Part shown: positions 9,628 to 17,797 of the stretch, piece by piece
Layout: the number at the start of each line of letters is the position of its first letter
Numbering within the stretch: position 1 is the stretch's first letter
NCBI GenBank assembly: GCA_964019655.1
Contig: CAXHTR010000008.1
Coordinates: 62,001 to 126,000, forward strand
Origin: Perkinsela sp. pyNocScin1
Taxonomy: Eukaryota; Euglenozoa; Kinetoplastea; Prokinetoplastida; Perkinselidae
Reading direction: 5' to 3'
DNA length: 64,000 bases
Translations under genes and position numbers: made by a program
The notes under the pieces: model-generated
What the model was told of the DNA's origin: nothing
Databases searched by the model: none
Seen by the model: only the letters and a program-made list of their open reading frames with translations

Positions 9628-11433
9628 CTACGGCGCATTAGCCAAAGATAAAGATTTAAGTATTTCCTTCCTTTGTTCAAGCGACATCTTTGGTCTCCAG
9701 CACTTGAGGAAGCGGTTCCAGCTAAAGGCAATATATACTGGAGAGCTCTCAGAGAGATGACTCGTGGCGATGAAAAAATCTCGTTGATTTTCCAGCTGTG
9801 GACTAACGCTCTGGTCAGTTGCAGCTTTGGCAGGTGTGCTTGATGCTTCTATCAGCGCAAGGAGTTCGCCTGCAGACATTGGTACGACCCTCTCTTCGGA
9901 TGTGTAAGAAACTATGAAAGAAGCTATTTCTTGATAAACAGAAACGGCTTCGACTGGCTCATGCTGTACTTCAAGCGCTTTCACACCGACATTCTGAAAA
10001 TTGAGCTGTGCCGTGTTGCGCACAAGATCAGCACCCGTGTGGGTGAGCATGAAGATGTTTGTCCGCTTTCCTTCCTCTCGGCGCTGAACTAGTCGATCCC
10101 ATGGAAAATTGCTTTTCAATCCAATTTTTTCTTGGATTATCCGTCGATTCTGAGCTGTCAGTGTAGTAAAGCAGGGCTCATCTACTTTTTTTGAGTGCTT
10201 GGTCCTTTTTGGCTCCATGTCTGTGCTATCGCTCATGTCATTGCAGTCTTCAATTACGGCGATAAAAAAACCACCTGTATTTTGAAAGTGTGGTAAAATG
10301 CGCACAGCGTTTTCAATTTGAATGGACTTGTGCGTGTTTTGTACGGGAAACATAGAGGGTAGCACATGGCGCTTCACATCTTGGGGAACCTCTTCAATTG
10401 ACGAGAACCAGTCACCATTGTTCAACATCACCTTCCAGTTCGATAGGCCTGGAGTACAGCGCATGTTTGGAACAAACTCAGACACACTTTTCACTTTGAA
10501 GCTTCTTTTGCTATTATTGAGACAGTGAAGCACTACCGCTTCATTTTCAATCGGGTTCATTGAACACGTGCTGTACACCATCCTTCCCCCCGGCTTCAAT
10601 AATTCCAACGCCCTCTTTAGAATGGCTATTTGCTGCTTGTGCATCGCATGGGCATCTGCAGGTTTCCATCGCTGCCATAAATCGGGCGATTTTCGCAATG
10701 TACCGTCCCCTGAGCATGGAACATCGCAAAGAATGCGATCAAACCGTGTATTGCTGGGGAAACTCATGGCACAATGCTTTGTCACTATCAAGTGCTGGGC
10801 ATTTTGTGTCCAACGGCAGCATTGGTGCATAAGCACACAGAGCCTCTTGTAGCTTACATCATTTGCAATAACATATCCTGAGTCCGGGGTCGTGCGACGA
10901 GAAAGCATCTCTAACATTTGTGTGGTTTTACTACCAGGCGCTGCGCACAGATCCAGAATTGCATGCTGTGGTTGAACATCCAGAAAGACAACAGGAAGCA
11001 TACTAACGACCTCCTGCCTTGTGATATGACCGAGTGCAATGTGTTCTATGAGTACATTATAGAGCAACTTGATATTGCCAGTATTTAATAACTTTTGTGT
11101 TGCGTTGATTTGCCACGCGTATGGTGCTTCAACGCTGCATGACTTTACAAGCCACGTAATCTCTTCCGCGAGTTTTTCATGGCAGCCATCATCTTCACTA
11201 CGGTTCACTTGAGCAAGATTATGAAGCGCATGTAGGCATTTATCAAAGACAACTTGATTGTTCTTACATAACCGAACGCATATCGGGAGAGGGGAGCGAA
11301 GATATTCTTCGAATTCGCCATATTCTCCGTACTCTGACTCACCCCATGGGAAAACTGTTTGATAGTATCTTTCGAATGATAAGTTTTTTTCCTTCCGACC
11401 AGTCTCATTCAGTGTATATCCATTTGTGTGCAT
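9628..11433 (-). CDS. TRM4: tRNA (cytosine-5)-methyltransferase, Trm4/NSUN2 family
   Basis: 601 residues. It methylates cytosine C5 in tRNA with S-adenosylmethionine. Seen motifs: SAM-binding DLCAAPGSKT (161-170), preceded by RQEVVSMLPVVFLDVQP as in Trm4; catalytic cysteines in DVPCSGDGTLRKSPDLW (Cys240) and YSTCSMNPIENE (Cys290). The N-terminal FERYYQTVFPWGESE followed by LRSPLPICVRL matches the Trm4 lead-in. The C-terminal half (330-601) is a divergent PUA-like region typical of the family. The ATG at 11433 gives a complete domain. It sits between the ASCC3-like helicase and an unknown gene on the same strand. Confidence 0.93.
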   Translation of the reverse strand: MHTNGYTLNETGRKEKNLSFERYYQTVFPWGESEYGEYGEFEEYLRSPLPICVRLCKNNQVVFDKCLHALHNLAQVNRSEDDGCHEKLAEEITWLVKSCSVEAPYAWQINATQKLLNTGNIKLLYNVLIEHIALGHITRQEVVSMLPVVFLDVQPQHAILDLCAAPGSKTTQMLEMLSRRTTPDSGYVIANDVSYKRLCVLMHQCCRWTQNAQHLIVTKHCAMSFPSNTRFDRILCDVPCSGDGTLRKSPDLWQRWKPADAHAMHKQQIAILKRALELLKPGGRMVYSTCSMNPIENEAVVLHCLNNSKRSFKVKSVSEFVPNMRCTPGLSNWKVMLNNGDWFSSIEEVPQDVKRHVLPSMFPVQNTHKSIQIENAVRILPHFQNTGGFFIAVIEDCNDMSDSTDMEPKRTKHSKKVDEPCFTTLTAQNRRIIQEKIGLKSNFPWDRLVQRREEGKRTNIFMLTHTGADLVRNTAQLNFQNVGVKALEVQHEPVEAVSVYQEIASFIVSYTSEERVVPMSAGELLALIEASSTPAKAATDQSVSPQLENQRDFFIATSHLSESSPVYIAFSWNRFLKCWRPKMSLEQRKEILKSLSLANAP

Positions 11434-11600
11434 TTAAAAACAAGCCAGTGAAGATACAAGGCAGTCACAATGCGAGGAAATCCAAGAAAGTCCGATACAC
11501 TGCACAAGCTCTACTGACGATTTACTCATTTTCGAAAATTATGCATCGTTTGGAAACCCCTTGGCGACAATCTAGCAATGAATTTTGCTCATTGTTACTT

Positions 11601-13319
11601 TCAAAAAAACGTTACGCCTGCTGCTTTGCTATCTTCAGATTTTCTTGGAATCTTCTGCTCACCAGGAGGTTTGAGCATCATTGAGTCACTTAGAATGCGC
11701 TGTTTGATTTCTTGAATTTCGTTTAGCTCTTGATTAGCAGAAAACCGCTCGGAGACATTGTGTGCTGCAAGGGATCCCTGTGTTTCACCCGCGATGTATG
11801 ACTTTTGTGTGGCAAGACTGCAAACCATTGTATTCGCTGCATCGATATTTCCAGATGCCACCATGACTTGTGTCATAGTGGCCATTGGGGCATATTCGTA
11901 CTGTGTTGCCTCATCGTCGCTAAACTCGATCTCGACCTCCGAGTTTACTTCATCTTCATCGTGAAGAGCTGCGTCAGCAAAAAGCAACCCTGGGTAAATA
12001 TTGGTCGATGAGATTTCCGGGTCTGCAGCTCGAGGAGGCGGTGGAAGAAACGGTTTCCTATCCGTCGTAACGCCGGCGCACATGTCGTAATATTCTCCCA
12101 TATCAATCCAATGTATTGGCAGCCTTGTAAGGTTTCGACCGAGATACTTAAAAAAGTATATGAATGCCCGGTCTTCTTCGTGAAAAGAGACTATATCCAT
12201 GATATGGTTCACGTTTCGAAGTGCTGTCCACTTCTTTCTAATAATCTTTATCGCTCTGAAGATTGTATAATTGAACTGCCGAACACTTGCATATCGGAAG
12301 CGACGAACTTCGCCTGCTTCATCAATAGCACGGGCAAAATCTTCGATGTCACCATCGTCAATACCCTGTGTGCCAGTGCGAAGAATTTGATGCGCTATGC
12401 AAGCCAGGCGCATGATTGGCGTCCTATTCTCTCCCTCTGAGCCTCGCATAAGCTGCACAGAAGTGCATGTTCGGCTACCCTGATGTCTCGGCAAACTCAG
12501 ACCTTCGATTTCCATATCACAGTCGGGACATCTGATTTTCGGGGGCATTTGCATAGCGGCTTCATCGATTTTCAAAGCAGGCTCATCACAGACTTTAACA
12601 TCGTACTGTTGTGCCTGGTCCTTGTTGCGAGATTGATCTTGAAGTATCTCAAACGTATTCCTATGTATTTCTAAGAATTGACGAACGTTGCCGATGTTTT
12701 CTTTTAGCTCTGATGTCGCCCCAACTCTCGTCTCTATGCGGTCCAGTGGGATAACACCACCGCACTGGCGAATACCATCTCGAAGGAAAAGTACCCCGTC
12801 ATGATAATTTCCAATGCGCACTCCGTATTCATCCCGGGGATAATCAGGAGGTAGGTTCAAGTCCGAAGCGGTAGATGCCTGAGTATGCTTCGGCTGCAAC
12901 GATTTAAACTCAAGCTCTTCTGCTGTATAGCAACGAAAAGCTGCGGCATTTCGTTTTCTCCCTGCATTGTCCTTTGCGTGCTTGAGAATCATTCTGTAGT
13001 TTTCCTTCCGTTTGGCAAGATACTCAGCTATATTTTCTGACGAAGAAACCGTTCTCAGAGTGTCATGTGGAGCCTCGAATAATGGCACTGGAAAGATCGG
13101 CTCGATGTGATCTGGAACTCGAGACTCGGTGAACGCCATTTGTTTTGTTGCCATAACATCCATCACGCGCTTACCCCACGGGAAGGCAACCGATTCTCTC
13201 ATTTTCGCTTGCTCCTGCTTGTCTACTGCCTTAGATCTATCGGTGTTCATGCTTGGAGTTGAAAAATTGATAGAAAAAACAATCATCCTGCACGACTGAC
13301 TGCATGGAATCCTTTTCAT
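11601..13319 (-). CDS. Unknown protein with a C2HC zinc-finger-like motif
   Basis: About 572 residues from ATG 13319; MNTDRSK at 13250 is an alternative start, and the extra 23 residues could be a mitochondrial presequence. No family recognised. Visible: a compact motif CPDCDMEIEGLSLPRHQGSRTC (split here: CPDCDMEIEG, LSLPRHQGSRTC) that fits C-x2-C-x11-H-x5-C, an aromatic helical stretch around FIYFFKYLGRNL, a proline run (FLPPPPRA) and an acidic segment (DEDEVNSEVEIEFSDDEA). The acidic, Ser/Thr-rich tail suggests disorder. It lies between Trm4 and the TUTase-like gene, so an RNA-related job is possible but unproven. Confidence 0.6.
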   Translation of the reverse strand: MKRIPCSQSCRMIVFSINFSTPSMNTDRSKAVDKQEQAKMRESVAFPWGKRVMDVMATKQMAFTESRVPDHIEPIFPVPLFEAPHDTLRTVSSSENIAEYLAKRKENYRMILKHAKDNAGRKRNAAAFRCYTAEELEFKSLQPKHTQASTASDLNLPPDYPRDEYGVRIGNYHDGVLFLRDGIRQCGGVIPLDRIETRVGATSELKENIGNVRQFLEIHRNTFEILQDQSRNKDQAQQYDVKVCDEPALKIDEAAMQMPPKIRCPDCDMEIEGLSLPRHQGSRTCTSVQLMRGSEGENRTPIMRLACIAHQILRTGTQGIDDGDIEDFARAIDEAGEVRRFRYASVRQFNYTIFRAIKIIRKKWTALRNVNHIMDIVSFHEEDRAFIYFFKYLGRNLTRLPIHWIDMGEYYDMCAGVTTDRKPFLPPPPRAADPEISSTNIYPGLLFADAALHDEDEVNSEVEIEFSDDEATQYEYAPMATMTQVMVASGNIDAANTMVCSLATQKSYIAGETQGSLAAHNVSERFSANQELNEIQEIKQRILSDSMMLKPPGEQKIPRKSEDSKAAGVTFF

Positions 13320-13372
13320 TAACACAACCCATAAAAAGCCGAGAATACTTCACATGTCTTACACAGCTGTGG

Positions 13373-15985
13373 CTATCTGTAAAAGCGAAGCGGTCTTAAG
13401 ATGCAAAATTTTCGAAGCTGATTTTCTATAGTCTTCAAGAAAGGATTATTGCTATTCAGAAACCTCTTGATGCCCGGAATCGAACTGGGATGGCATCTAA
13501 GCTTTGCGGAGAGCAAGCTGAGACTAACCTTGCCCTTTTCCATAGATTCATGAATGCCCTTGTAAAGGGCAGATTCAATAGGATAATAGGACAAGCTCAA
13601 TGATTTTTTTCCGTGCACATCAGCATGCCTACACGAAACTTCGAAAGATCCAAGCATAAATAATTTATGCAAGCGTAAATCTGCACTTTGTGGCGCTGGA
13701 TCAGTAGAGAGGAGATTATTCAACTCTTTGTACTCTAAAATGTCTAACTTTTTAGGGAATACTTCAATGAAGCCAACTGGGCTCATTTTCTGAGATAGCA
13801 TCTTGGATGAAAAGTCTTCAAAAAAACTGGTTCGCAGATGCTCAAGCTTCGTTCTTAATGCTTCAAGGCGTGTGGATTCTGCAGTTTTTTTGTGGGCTTC
13901 AGCGGATTTGCTTGCTTGATGCTTACTTTTCGTAGTAGTGGCGGGCCTGAAAATAACGTCTTTTGGGGTCAATTTGCTCATTGTGTGATATTGTTGTTGA
14001 ATTTGTTTCTTTACCATCTCAAAGCTTGTGTCTCCGATATTTCTTGCTAGGTTAAAGCCCTTCTCGTACGGATCTTCGATAACAGCAATATACTTTTGAT
14101 TGCGAGGAAGCCTTTCGCAAATTTTATGCTTATTGCTAATATGCTGCATGGAGCTTTCGAGTACTTCGTTATCTAGGAATACCTCTTTTTTACTTACAGA
14201 TGTTCTATTTATAGTAATAATGTTGTCATTCCAACGGAATACATGGCTGTAGTAATGGAAGAATTCTGTGACGAGAGATCCTAATGCATAGCATGCCCCT
14301 ACGTATTCCGAGGGTAAAAATTGAGAGCCAGGACTGCGTTGGCACAGGCCCTGGCTCCCAAAGCTTTCTGAATAGAGATTCTCAACCAATTTCACGGAAT
14401 GTTGTTTCTGAAGCTTGATGGTATCAGGATCTATAAACTTCAGAAATTGCTCGCCTGAAAAGTTATTTTGATAGCTTTTGTTTAGAAGAAAATGGATCCA
14501 CATTATGTTTATTGCGTATGTACACAGCATTCCACCGGCACTGTTGTTAATACCTGATTTCTTGCTCCATGACTTCAAGAATAGCGCACCTATTTTTATC
14601 ACTTCTGGTGGAAGAAACTTGTTTGAATCCGATTTAACTCTTGGGGGATTGAAATATTTCCGAAGCAATGCTGAATTGCGTAGTCCCAATGGTCTCACAG
14701 AGATATCGAAATCAATATCAAATATCGATGGCTGCACAAATTCGTAACGAATCGGAACGAAATTAAAGTAAAGATTAAATTTCGCAAAGTCATGAAGGTG
14801 CTCGCCTGTGTCTGTGAATAGACGCGAATAACATTGCATGCGAAAAGCTAAAGTATCAAGAATGTTGCGTCGGGCCTCCAGGGAAGAGTGCCTCACTGCT
14901 TTCAGAGGTGCCGGGCCAATTCTTTTCCGCTGTTGTAGGCTGAGGTATAACCGCAGAAAGATGGTGCATAGTTGAAAAGGCGCACTGTGCATCGCAATGT
15001 GTAATGTGCTTCCCGATTTTTCCCATACGAAGAACACAATATTCGATTTGAAAAAGCTACAAACATCATATAGGAGGTCTTGGCCTTTACCATTACATAA
15101 GTCTTTCAGGTCATTCCTTATTGCAGTTTCAACTTGAAGTTGTGCAATTTGCGACTTCAATGTGCTAAGATGACATGGATAAAATGTTAATGAGAGGCTC
15201 ATCAGGTGAATATACGTTTTTTCTGCAACTCTTTGGCATTGAGTGCCCCCTGCTAACTTTCTAGAAGATTTTTCTTGTAATCTTTTGAAAGAGTTCTCGC
15301 TTCCAAATCCCTGATTCACCATTGAGCTACCACAATTTTCACAGAACCAAGAAATTGTACTGTTCCCGGTAGTCTTTTCCTTATGAAAAGCATTATTTTT
15401 CTCGTGCTTGATAATTGGAACCCGAGCATTGAGAATGGGTGTTATCTTACTTCTAGTAGAATTTCCACACAAACGTAAGACGTCTGCGATCTTTAGAAGA
15501 AGTATTTTTTGCTCCCGCTTTTCGGTCAAAACATCATCTATTTTCTGATCGTCAGAATCTTTTTTTGAATTTCCGACAGGGGTTATTAGAAAGTCTACGT
15601 CACCATATCCGTCCCACCACTCGTAGACATAAATCGATCCGAAGATCGAAGCAGAATATGACTTTCGCAGTGTTTTTGAAGTAGTCATATGGTCAAGAAT
15701 TATCTGTAAACATTTTTGCGCCTCAGCTATTTTTTGTGATCTAGCACAATCATTACCCGGGGGCCCGAGACTACGGCCATGGAGGCGGTAGGGTTGTATC
15801 ATGTAATGTCCCCACATTATTGCACGCACTCCACACGAATCATGGCTGAAAGAACTGCCTACAGATTTCAAGTCGTCTTCCGTGGTTAGCTTCGAAGAAA
15901 AATTATTCTCAGTTATCTTCGCCTTGCATGAGTGCATACTAACGTTCGAGGCTGGACATTGAAGGATGGTGCCACTCCTATTCAT
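13373..15985 (-). CDS. TUTase/non-canonical poly(A) polymerase-like nucleotidyltransferase
   Basis: 870 residues. The nucleotidyltransferase signature is present as SIFGSIYVYEWWDGYGDVDF, giving G116-S117 and the metal-binding pair Asp129/Asp131. A later FDIDFDISVRPLGLRNSALL supplies the expected third Asp, followed by VIKIGALFLKSWSKKSG and GGMLCTYAINIMWIHFLL, the central domain of TUTases. The PAP-associated region appears as GSLVTEFFHYYSHVF. Relatives add U or A tails to RNA 3' ends. A 190-residue insert with CENC lies between the Asp pair and the third Asp; the C-terminal 250 residues are unassigned. GS is followed by an 11-residue spacer before DxD, within family range. Substrate and cell site are not visible. 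Confidence 0.8.
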   Translation of the reverse strand: MNRSGTILQCPASNVSMHSCKAKITENNFSSKLTTEDDLKSVGSSFSHDSCGVRAIMWGHYMIQPYRLHGRSLGPPGNDCARSQKIAEAQKCLQIILDHMTTSKTLRKSYSASIFGSIYVYEWWDGYGDVDFLITPVGNSKKDSDDQKIDDVLTEKREQKILLLKIADVLRLCGNSTRSKITPILNARVPIIKHEKNNAFHKEKTTGNSTISWFCENCGSSMVNQGFGSENSFKRLQEKSSRKLAGGTQCQRVAEKTYIHLMSLSLTFYPCHLSTLKSQIAQLQVETAIRNDLKDLCNGKGQDLLYDVCSFFKSNIVFFVWEKSGSTLHIAMHSAPFQLCTIFLRLYLSLQQRKRIGPAPLKAVRHSSLEARRNILDTLAFRMQCYSRLFTDTGEHLHDFAKFNLYFNFVPIRYEFVQPSIFDIDFDISVRPLGLRNSALLRKYFNPPRVKSDSNKFLPPEVIKIGALFLKSWSKKSGINNSAGGMLCTYAINIMWIHFLLNKSYQNNFSGEQFLKFIDPDTIKLQKQHSVKLVENLYSESFGSQGLCQRSPGSQFLPSEYVGACYALGSLVTEFFHYYSHVFRWNDNIITINRTSVSKKEVFLDNEVLESSMQHISNKHKICERLPRNQKYIAVIEDPYEKGFNLARNIGDTSFEMVKKQIQQQYHTMSKLTPKDVIFRPATTTKSKHQASKSAEAHKKTAESTRLEALRTKLEHLRTSFFEDFSSKMLSQKMSPVGFIEVFPKKLDILEYKELNNLLSTDPAPQSADLRLHKLFMLGSFEVSCRHADVHGKKSLSLSYYPIESALYKGIHESMEKGKVSLSLLSAKLRCHPSSIPGIKRFLNSNNPFLKTIENQLRKFCILRPLRFYR

Positions 15986-16138
15986 TGACGAAAAGGTCTA
16001 AATTATTATGTTTCTATCACACTGTGCGTTGTTCAAAATGCTGGAAATTGCTACACGCGCTCACTTACGCACATGCTACACTGAAGTGTGTGAAAGGAAA
16101 TAATATCATTATCATTAAGGTTACTTTTAAGGTTCACA
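15986..16138. promoter_or_regulatory. Short divergent strand-switch junction
   Basis: Only 153 bases separate the divergent starts of the TUTase-like gene (minus) and the SRP receptor beta gene (plus). If transcription of both blocks starts here, the control elements must be very compact or lie inside the coding sequence. The right side contains TTACTTTTAAG shortly before the ATG at 16139, a pyrimidine/AG pattern. No TATA-like or other named element is claimed. Confidence 0.35.
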
Positions 16139-16849
16139 ATGTCCTGTGCAGAAATCCACTCTTCAATCATCATATTGGGGACTATTATGATCCTCGCAAT
16201 CATTTCTCATGTTCTGTTACGAAAGAAGTCAAGCTCATCGAATATTTTTATTATTGGACCACCTTCTTCAGGAAAAACTACCCTATTCTATAAATTACTT
16301 GGAGTTGAAATCGCTCAAGTCTACAGTTCTCTGAAAAAAACTAGAGCGACGTTGAGTGTCAATAGTTCATGTAATTTCTTAGCGCACCTGCTAGCGAGCG
16401 TGGGTGGCAATAAAAAAATTCTCCACATCCACGACGTGCCTGCGCTTTTCTATAGCTCAAACATGGCTCAAAATTTCTTGCAGGAAATCGGCGTAAATGA
16501 GCAAAAGAATCCCAATCTTTATGTACTTACGATCGATGGCACCCAGCTTCTCAATTTGGGATACCTTGATAAAAATATATCTGTTTTGGTAGATTTCATT
16601 GGCATTGTGAAAAAAAAATGCGTGAAGAGCATTTTCGTGCTTGCAGTCACCCGAGCAAAGCATGACCTTTGCATGGATAAGGCGTACGCTAGAGAAGTAC
16701 TATCAAAGAAAGTTCAGAGTATATGGCAGACTTCGCTCAGAAAGAGCATAGCGTGTCCTATTTCTTCAACATGCGATGTTCTTGTTACTTTTATTGATAC
16801 TGAATCATCGCAGAGCCCAGAAGAAATGTCCCTAGACACACTCTTGTGA
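16139..16849 (+). CDS. SRPRB: Signal recognition particle receptor subunit beta
   Basis: 236 residues. An N-terminal membrane segment (ILGTIMILAIISHVLL, residues 12-27) is followed by a small-GTPase domain: P-loop GPPSSGKTT (40-48), then a switch-like TRATLSV, a degenerate G3 as HIHDVPAL and a divergent G4 around LAVTRAKHD, where the N of NKxD is not obvious. This order, a single N-terminal anchor followed directly by an Arf-like GTPase, is that of SR-beta, which tethers the SRP receptor to the ER and helps dock ribosome-nascent chains. First gene of the plus-strand block 16139-30803. Confidence 0.85.
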   Translation: MSCAEIHSSIIILGTIMILAIISHVLLRKKSSSSNIFIIGPPSSGKTTLFYKLLGVEIAQVYSSLKKTRATLSVNSSCNFLAHLLASVGGNKKILHIHDVPALFYSSNMAQNFLQEIGVNEQKNPNLYVLTIDGTQLLNLGYLDKNISVLVDFIGIVKKKCVKSIFVLAVTRAKHDLCMDKAYAREVLSKKVQSIWQTSLRKSIACPISSTCDVLVTFIDTESSQSPEEMSLDTLL

Positions 16850-16915
16850 CACTCTGTATTTTTTTCGTCAATGTTGTCATATCATCTGTTTGAAAATAAT
16901 TATTACTAATTGGCA

Positions 16916-17668
16916 ATGGCAATAGGAAAGAATAAGAAAACTACGGGACGGAAAGGTGGCAAGAAAAAGATTGCTGACCCAATGCTCCGCAAAGAGTGGT
17001 ACGATGTTGTTGCACCCGCAACGTTCAACAATCGCCAAGCAGCTAAAACCATCGTCAACAAAACGTCGGGCATGAAGCTGGCAGTTGACGGACTTCGCCA
17101 TCGCGTTTTCCACACCTTTCTTAGTGACCTCCAGGAGCAGCCTGAGCACGGACACGTGAAAATTAAGCTCAGAGTCGAAGACATTGTTGGACGCAACTGT
17201 CTCACACAGTTTTATGGTCTTGACACATCTGTCGACAAACTTCGCTCCATGGTACGAAAGTGGATCAGCTTAATTGAATGCGTCGTTGATGCATCCACTA
17301 ACGATGGCTACCGCATGCGGTTTTTCGTCCTCCTCTTCACTAAGCCACACGAAAAGCAGGTCTGTCGTAACTCGTATGCTAACTCAGCTCAAAAGAAGGC
17401 CATTCGTCAACGTGTCACCCAGATTATTCGAGAAAATGTCATGAAGTCAGATATCAATAATGTAGTGCGCAAGCTACATACAAAAGTCATGGCATCCGAA
17501 ATTGAAAAGAGTGGCTCACAGGTTTATCCCCTTCAGAATGTCATAATTCGGAAAGTCAAGACACTGAAAATCCCTCAGCTCAGTACCCAGAAGCTCATGG
17601 ATGCGCACAACCATGATATTCCCGCTTCAAGAGAGGATGCTGGCGAAGCTATCGCCGTAGCTGAGTAA
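16916..17668 (+). CDS. RPS3A: 40S ribosomal protein eS1 (S3a)
   Basis: 250 residues from ATG 16916, which gives the family start MAIGKNKKTTGRKGGKKK; the frame is open six bases upstream but only with TTG. Conserved blocks: DPMLRKEWYDVVAPATF, the FYGLDTSVDKLRSMVRKW helix, DGYRMRFFVLLFTK and the C-terminal YPLQNVIIRKVKTLK. eS1 sits near the mRNA exit channel of the small subunit. Full length, no anomalies. It begins 66 bases after the SRPRB stop. Confidence 0.96.
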   Translation: MAIGKNKKTTGRKGGKKKIADPMLRKEWYDVVAPATFNNRQAAKTIVNKTSGMKLAVDGLRHRVFHTFLSDLQEQPEHGHVKIKLRVEDIVGRNCLTQFYGLDTSVDKLRSMVRKWISLIECVVDASTNDGYRMRFFVLLFTKPHEKQVCRNSYANSAQKKAIRQRVTQIIRENVMKSDINNVVRKLHTKVMASEIEKSGSQVYPLQNVIIRKVKTLKIPQLSTQKLMDAHNHDIPASREDAGEAIAVAE

Positions 17669-17797
17669 GCTTACAAAGGTCAGAGACACATGATAGATCA
17701 ACATAAGTCTTATGAATGATATACTAGCTTAGGCTTCAATCTAATCAACTTTTGCCCCCCTTAAATCTAACATCAACTGAATTATTTAAAGAAATCA

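Noticed and set aside
13455-13500. tRNA-like B box on the minus strand (GTTCGATTCC with CCGGGCATC)
   Set aside because: It lies inside the TUTase-like reading frame, has an imperfect T-stem and no matching acceptor stem or A box upstream.
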